A stretch of DNA of 64,000 nucleotides from assembly GCF_048159605.1 (NCBI RefSeq), contig NZ_JBLREB010000004.1, positions 124,001 through 188,000 of the forward strand, given 5' to 3'. Each line of letters begins with the position of its first letter. Within the stretch, counting starts at the first letter, position 1. Position numbers and translations under genes: made by a program. This DNA is from Ectobacillus polymachus (lineage in GTDB: Bacteria > Bacillota > Bacilli > Bacillales > Bacillaceae_G). Of this stretch, positions 59,815-64,000 are shown in pieces. The notes under the pieces were generated by a model. That model was not told the origin of the DNA, ran no database searches, and worked only from the letters and a program-made list of their open reading frames with translations.

Positions 59815-60759
59815 GTGAAATATAAAGTGTTTGTGGACGGGCAAGTAGGAACGACGGGCCTAAAGATTCGTGAATATTTGGCAAAGCGCGAAGACCTTAC
59901 AATTCTTGAAATTGATGCGAGTAAGCGTAAAGATAAAGAAGAGAGAAAAATGCTATTAAATGAAGCAGATATTGCGTTTCTCTGCCTGCCAGATGAAGCG
60001 GCAAAAGAGTCTGTATCACTTGTTACAAACCCGAATACGAAGATTATTGATGCAAGTACTGCTTTTCGGACGAATGATAATTGGGTATACGGCTTACCAG
60101 AATTGCATAATAGAAGAGAGCAGATTGCCATGTCGAAGCGAGTATCTGTGCCAGGCTGTCATGCAACAGCCTTCATACTCTCACTGTATCCATTGGTTCA
60201 AGAGGGGATTGTGCCTAAGGATTACCCAATTTTTGCACAGTCGATTAGTGGATATAGCGGCGGTGGTAAAAAACTGATTCAAAAATATGAATCTGAAAAG
60301 AAGGAAGCATATAACAGTCCTAAGCATTACGCGCTAGCTTTACACCATAAGCATTTACCAGAAATGAAGAAAATGGTTGGTCTTTCCTATGATCCTATTT
60401 TTACGCCTATCGTAGCAAATTATTATAAGGGATTAGCTGTATCGATTGCGCTTCATCCAAGATTACTTCAGAAGAAAATGGGTGCGAAGGAAATACATGA
60501 ATTGCTATCCTCCTATTATGAAGGAGAAAAATTTGTATCTGTTATGCCGTATAAAAGCGATGCAAACCTTGAGGACGGTTTCTTCTCTATTATTGGATGT
60601 AATGATACAAACCGAAGTGAAATCTTTGTATTTGGCGAAGAGGATCGTGTGCTGCTTGTTTGCCGCCTCGATAATTTAGGCAAGGGTGCTTCAGGAGCTG
60701 CGATTCAAAATATGAATATTATGCTTGGATTGGAAGAGGGAATTGGTTTAACCTACTAA
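59815..60759 (+). CDS. argC: N-acetyl-gamma-glutamyl-phosphate reductase, type 2
   Basis: 314 aa. Reduces N-acetyl-glutamyl phosphate in arginine synthesis. The short type 2 form has FVDGQVGTTGLKIREYL (NADP site), DASTAFR, VPGCHATAFI (catalytic Cys near 119) and the C-terminal LDNLGKGASGAAIQNMNIMLG. GTG 59815 is 8 bp after AGGGAGG. Bacilli usually carry the long type 1 ArgC in the arg operon; a lone type 2 copy may have arrived by transfer or serve another acyl-phosphate. Confidence 0.92.
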   Translation: MKYKVFVDGQVGTTGLKIREYLAKREDLTILEIDASKRKDKEERKMLLNEADIAFLCLPDEAAKESVSLVTNPNTKIIDASTAFRTNDNWVYGLPELHNRREQIAMSKRVSVPGCHATAFILSLYPLVQEGIVPKDYPIFAQSISGYSGGGKKLIQKYESEKKEAYNSPKHYALALHHKHLPEMKKMVGLSYDPIFTPIVANYYKGLAVSIALHPRLLQKKMGAKEIHELLSSYYEGEKFVSVMPYKSDANLEDGFFSIIGCNDTNRSEIFVFGEEDRVLLVCRLDNLGKGASGAAIQNMNIMLGLEEGIGLTY

Positions 60760-60842
60760 TTGTGCTACCTAAAGAAGATATTGCATTCTTTTCTTTTCCT
60801 TGTTACGGTAAAAGTAAGCTAGTAGAGAAAAGGATGGAAGAA

Positions 60843-61073
60843 ATGTACTTAACAATAGAAGAAACGGCAGCATACTTAGATGTTTCAGAATCCGTAGTAG
60901 AAAGTCTAATCCTGCAAAAGCGAATTCGCGCTTTGTTTGATGGCGAGCAATATCTAATTTATAAGGAACAGTTCAATACTCATTTGGAGCAAATGGAACG
61001 ATATAAAATGCTCATCGAGGAAATAATGAATGAACCTATTCCAGAAGATATTGATGTAAAAGATGAAGATTAA
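60843..61073 (+). CDS. excisionase-type helix-turn-helix protein (76 aa)
   Basis: MYLTIEETAAYLDVSESVVE at the start is the MerR/excisionase winged-helix fold; the tail is acidic (PIPEDIDVKDED). Small DNA-binding protein of unknown target, widespread in bacilli. ATG 60843 follows AAAAGGATGGA; the frame is open to 60762, right behind argC. Terminator follows. Confidence 0.82.
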   Translation: MYLTIEETAAYLDVSESVVESLILQKRIRALFDGEQYLIYKEQFNTHLEQMERYKMLIEEIMNEPIPEDIDVKDED

Positions 61074-61101
61074 AAGTCCTGATTTCAATCAGGGCTTTTT
61101 T
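61074..61101 (+). terminator. terminator
   Basis: GTCCTGAT pairs with ATCAGGGC around TTCA, then six T. Confidence 0.85.
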
Positions 61102-61236
61102 CTTTAAATAACATGGAAAGATCCACCGTGTATAGCAAGAATTTTACCGCTTACATGCTGGATAGGACCATCTGTTGCAAACTGGAAAAAAATTCTTTTT
61201 GACGTACTATAATAGAACTGAAAGGAGGGAAAAAGA

Positions 61237-61677
61237 TTGGAGGTTGAAATTGTTATAAAGAAGGAGCTGCAAGAGACGAAACTTGTGATTTATTGCAATG
61301 AACTAACGAAGGAAGTACAGCAGCTCGTTGATCGACTAGGAGCCATGCAATGCAAAACAGTAGCTGGCATACAAGATGAAAACATTTTTCTACTGAATCC
61401 AGAGGACATTGATTGTTTTTATAGCGAAAACCAGAAGGTATATGCAAAAGTGGGAAAAAAAGCTTTTTGGGTTAAGAAAAAGCTTTATGAATTAGAAGAG
61501 ATGTTAACAGGTACTTCATTTGTAAGGGTTTCAAATTCCTGTATTGTGAACATGGATCAAGTTGATAGACTTGATATTTCATATGCGGGTACCATCGAGC
61601 TAATTTTAAAAACTGGGGAAAGGGAGTTTGTTTCAAGAAGGTATATGTCCAAAATCAAAAAATACCTAGGAATATGA
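61237..61677 (+). CDS. LytTR domain DNA-binding regulator
   Basis: 146 aa. The LytTR domain fills residues 45-145 (IFLLNPEDIDCFYSENQKVYA ... FVRVSNSCIVNMDQVDRLD ... FVSRRYMSKIKKYLGI). There is no receiver domain; the short N-terminal part is unknown. TTG 61237 follows AAAGGAGGG, with TATAAT at 61208-61213. LytTR followed by DUF3021 is a frequent pair; the DUF3021 gene starts 12 bp after the stop. Confidence 0.92.
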   Translation: MEVEIVIKKELQETKLVIYCNELTKEVQQLVDRLGAMQCKTVAGIQDENIFLLNPEDIDCFYSENQKVYAKVGKKAFWVKKKLYELEEMLTGTSFVRVSNSCIVNMDQVDRLDISYAGTIELILKTGEREFVSRRYMSKIKKYLGI

Positions 61678-61689
61678 GGTGAATAGATT

Positions 61690-62133
61690 ATGTTGAAAAA
61701 AGCATTGCTAAGAGGCTTGATTGGAATTCCGATTGGGGTGTTCATTAGTTCTACGATTGTATTAATTAGTTCATTAGTAGCTGGGCATATGGCATATAGT
61801 GCTACCATGGACCCCTCTAAAAATCCGGTTACCGTATATGCTATTCAGTATGTAGTCAGCATCATTATTGGTTTTACGTTTGCAAGTAGTTCTATTTTGT
61901 TTGATTTGGACAATTGGAGCTTAGCGAAAATGACGACGGTTCATTTTCTTATTTTAAGCATTGTGTATTTGCCTTGTGCTATCTTTGCTGGGTGGATGAA
62001 GCCAGATCCTCTATCTATCTTCAACTACTTTTTAATCTTTGTTGCTATCTATATATTGATTTGGCTTTCACAGTATTATATATGGAAGTATAGAATCAAT
62101 AAGCTAAATGATACATTGAACAAGAGAAACTAA
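61690..62133 (+). CDS. DUF3021 membrane protein
   Basis: 147 aa with four membrane helices, the pattern of DUF3021. It nearly always follows a LytTR gene and may modulate it at the membrane; the mechanism is unknown. ATG 61690 follows TGAGGTG. Confidence 0.9.
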   Translation: MLKKALLRGLIGIPIGVFISSTIVLISSLVAGHMAYSATMDPSKNPVTVYAIQYVVSIIIGFTFASSSILFDLDNWSLAKMTTVHFLILSIVYLPCAIFAGWMKPDPLSIFNYFLIFVAIYILIWLSQYYIWKYRINKLNDTLNKRN

Positions 62134-62910
62134 GCATTGGTAAACACATTAAAGGGAAGGACCCTTCGCAAAAAAAGCGGACTTTCTCTTTCATTTTTTT
62201 AAGATTAATACATTGCTTCGACATTGAAAAATTACAAAATAGTAAAAAAATGGATAAATAATGCAAGACTTACATAGACAATAATCGAAAAAAGTTGTAA
62301 ACTACTATTAGCACTATTGAAATGAAAGAATATTTAAACTTGATTTGTTTTTTGGTACATGCTTCCGGAGTATTATAAACTCATTTTGTTTTTTGAAAGC
62401 GCTATGATTTTCCATCTAGATTATTGTGAAGTAAATGTAGTAGAACAACATATTCATACATGGTGCACCTTTCAAAAAAGAGCATAAATGTATACAATAT
62501 ATTATGATACAAAGTAAATAATTGTTATAATGTATTAGTACAGAAAAGGCAAGTTGTAATAGAACAGAAGAAAAGAATGATAACAATCAATTGGTGTTTA
62601 TCAAAGTATTTTTTCAGTTCCCACAAGAAGTTGGTTTGCTATTCATGTAAGTATTATCGCGACATATAGAGGTTTGTTGTACTTACTTTGGAAAGATTGA
62701 ATTATAGAAATTATTTTCCTGTTTTAAATAAGCATTTTTGCACCCATGACTGTACTATAACACATATTTTTCAATAAGTGAACTAGTAATTTTAAATATA
62801 TTAAATTTTTAAAAAATATAAACAATTATAATGATTTTATCCGAATATTCTTACTTTTCATATATTCGGTTAGAATAAATGAAAAAATGGGAGAGAGAGG
62901 GATTTTATAA
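62134..62910. other. long intergenic region before the CoA-transferase gene
   Basis: 777 bp, very AT-rich, no ORF with a ribosome site. Seen: a cre-like site TGAAAGCGCTATGA (62394-62407, one mismatch), TATAAT at 62827-62832, and an 8-bp palindrome CCGAATAT/ATATTCGG (62841-62848 with 62862-62869) close to the gene. No clear terminator after DUF3021 and no known riboswitch. It probably hosts a regulated promoter, perhaps with a long leader or small RNA. Confidence 0.5.
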
Positions 62911-64000
62911 ATGGATATTAAGGAGCGTATTCATAACAAAAGCTTACATGACCGCGTAGTTACACCGGAAGAAGCGGCATCTTGGATTCAAGACGGCATG
63001 ACTTTAGGATTAAGTGGTTTTACAAGAGCTGGAGATGCAAAAGTAGTTCCTTTCGCATTAGTGAAACGAGCTGAAACAGATTCATTCAAAGTGAATGTAT
63101 ATACAGGTGCATCTTTAGGCTGTGATATAGATAAAATGTTTGCTGAAGCTGGTATTATAAACAAACGTCTACCATTCCAAGTAGACCCTACAATGCGTAA
63201 AAAAATTAACCAGGGTGAGCTTTATTTTGTCGATCAACATCTTTCTCATACTGCAGAATTAATAAGACAAAATGTATTGGACAAAATTGACTTTGCTATT
63301 TTGGAAGCGGTTTCCATTACAGAGGATGGAATGATTATTCCAACTACTTCTGCTGGAAACTCAATGGTATTTGCACAAAATGCAAAAAACATTATCGTTG
63401 AAATTAACTTAGCACAAACTCCTTTATTAGAAGGTGTGCATGATTTATATTCTCCAGGGCCTCAAGGACAACGTGGACCAATTCCACTTTCTAAAATAGA
63501 TGATCGTATTGGTTCTAAGGGTATTCCGGTAGATATTAATAAAATTAAGGGAATCGTCTTTTCAAATCATCCAGATTCTCCTTCTACTATTGTTCAACCA
63601 GATGAAGAAACACAAACTATGGCAAATCATTTAATGGCATTTTTACGTAATGAAATTAAAGAAGGTCGTTTGTCAAAAAATCTTGCGCCGCTTCAATCTG
63701 GTATCGGTAGTGTTGCGAATGCTGTACTAGATGGATTTTTAGAATCTGAATTCACAGACCTAGAAGTATACTCTGAAGTATTGCAAGACGCTGTGTTTAA
63801 CTTAATTGATGCTGGCAAGGTTCGTTATGCTTCTTGCTGTTCTATCACATTATCTGAAGAAAAAATGAACCAAGTATATTCTAATTTTGAAAACTATCGT
63901 GACAAAGTTATGATTCGACCACAAGAAATTTCAAACCATCCGGAAATTATTCGACGACTCGGTTTAATTTCTATTAACACTGCTTTGGAATTGGATATTT
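62911..64000 (+). CDS. acetyl-CoA hydrolase/succinate CoA-transferase family protein (3' end outside window)
   Basis: The first 363 residues of a protein expected to be about 500 aa; the window ends before the stop. DGMTLGLSGFTRAGDAKVVP near residue 28 is the CoA-transferase I start, and SGIGSVANAVLDGFLES near residue 265 is the oxyanion GIG loop; the catalytic Glu is probably in SEVLQDAV. By family it swaps CoA between succinyl-CoA/acetyl-CoA and acetate/succinate. ATG 62911 follows GGGAGAGAGAGGG. Confidence 0.92.
   Translation, partial: MDIKERIHNKSLHDRVVTPEEAASWIQDGMTLGLSGFTRAGDAKVVPFALVKRAETDSFKVNVYTGASLGCDIDKMFAEAGIINKRLPFQVDPTMRKKINQGELYFVDQHLSHTAELIRQNVLDKIDFAILEAVSITEDGMIIPTTSAGNSMVFAQNAKNIIVEINLAQTPLLEGVHDLYSPGPQGQRGPIPLSKIDDRIGSKGIPVDINKIKGIVFSNHPDSPSTIVQPDEETQTMANHLMAFLRNEIKEGRLSKNLAPLQSGIGSVANAVLDGFLESEFTDLEVYSEVLQDAVFNLIDAGKVRYASCCSITLSEEKMNQVYSNFENYRDKVMIRPQEISNHPEIIRRLGLISINTALELDI

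Noticed and set aside
1..64000. tRNA or rRNA genes
   Set aside because: None seen by reading for T-loop GTTCRA patterns and rRNA core sequences; a tRNAscan run would settle it.

Overview
The window looks like the chromosome of a Bacillus, most likely of the Bacillus cereus group. The evidence is low GC, strong AGGAGG-type ribosome binding sites with frequent GTG/TTG starts, a block matching the gene content and order of the B. subtilis yfj-yfk region (yfkK-J-I-H, yfkE, yfkD, yfkAB, pdaA/yfjS, yfjP, yfjO), a class I fumarase, and a 143-bp repeat between TTTAT duplications that resembles bcr1 of the B. cereus group. The species call is inference; no rRNA or tRNA gene was seen.

Layout. 1-5.3 kb: a sigma-54 activator with a PAS domain, a D-2-hydroxyacid dehydrogenase, an ACT-type threonine dehydratase, and a stand-alone type I glutamine synthetase with a perfect cre site and a GlnR/TnrA-like box. 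5.4-7.9 kb: TPP riboswitch and thiM-thiD-thiE (thiamine salvage). 8.0-9.3 kb: M29 aminopeptidase. 9.4-14.3 kb: an accessory three-gene operon encoding a coiled-coil protein, a McrB-like AAA+ ATPase and a DUF2357/PD-(D/E)XK (McrC-like) nuclease. This is the best candidate for an uncharacterised defence system. Its first gene is broken on paper by an assembly join (one N between two identical 118-bp copies). 14.4-17.2 kb: lipoprotein, TetR regulator, Atg22-like MFS transporter. 17.2-18.8 kb: an IscB nuclease with its omegaRNA and IS605-like end hairpins but no TnpA. 18.8-22.2 kb: a phosphodiesterase and two unknown genes that resemble a WXG-like protein and an EspG-like chaperone.

22.3-40 kb is mostly core: yfkK/J/I/H, a PfeT/ZosA-type P1B-4 ATPase with a structured leader, DedA, a phosphodiester glycosidase, the Ca2+/H+ antiporter yfkE, yfkD, yfkAB, fumA, an Rrf2-regulated oxidoreductase pair with twin operators, pdaA, a DNA glycosylase and an RlmCD-like methyltransferase. 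40-47 kb is accessory: SGNH hydrolase, a 64-aa protein with a calcium-loop-like tail, an SNase/Excalibur lipoprotein, a TetR-controlled ABC exporter, and a phzF gene killed by a nonsense codon. 47-62 kb: a MASE3-GGDEF-EAL protein, truA, the carboxynorspermidine synthase/decarboxylase pair, a HAD phosphatase followed by a decayed duplicate of part of itself, an Ftr1 iron permease behind a Fur box, DoxX, an HD-GYP protein, queT behind a preQ1-I riboswitch, DUF2871, a DMT transporter, argC-type reductase, and LytTR-DUF3021. The window ends inside an acetate/succinate CoA-transferase gene preceded by about 780 bp without a gene.

Main themes are cofactor salvage (thiamine, queuosine precursor) under riboswitches, metal homeostasis (PfeT-like efflux, Ftr1 uptake), c-di-GMP turnover (EAL and HD-GYP), and mobile or defence genes (IscB; coiled-coil/McrB/McrC-like operon; bcr-like repeats in gaps between convergent genes).
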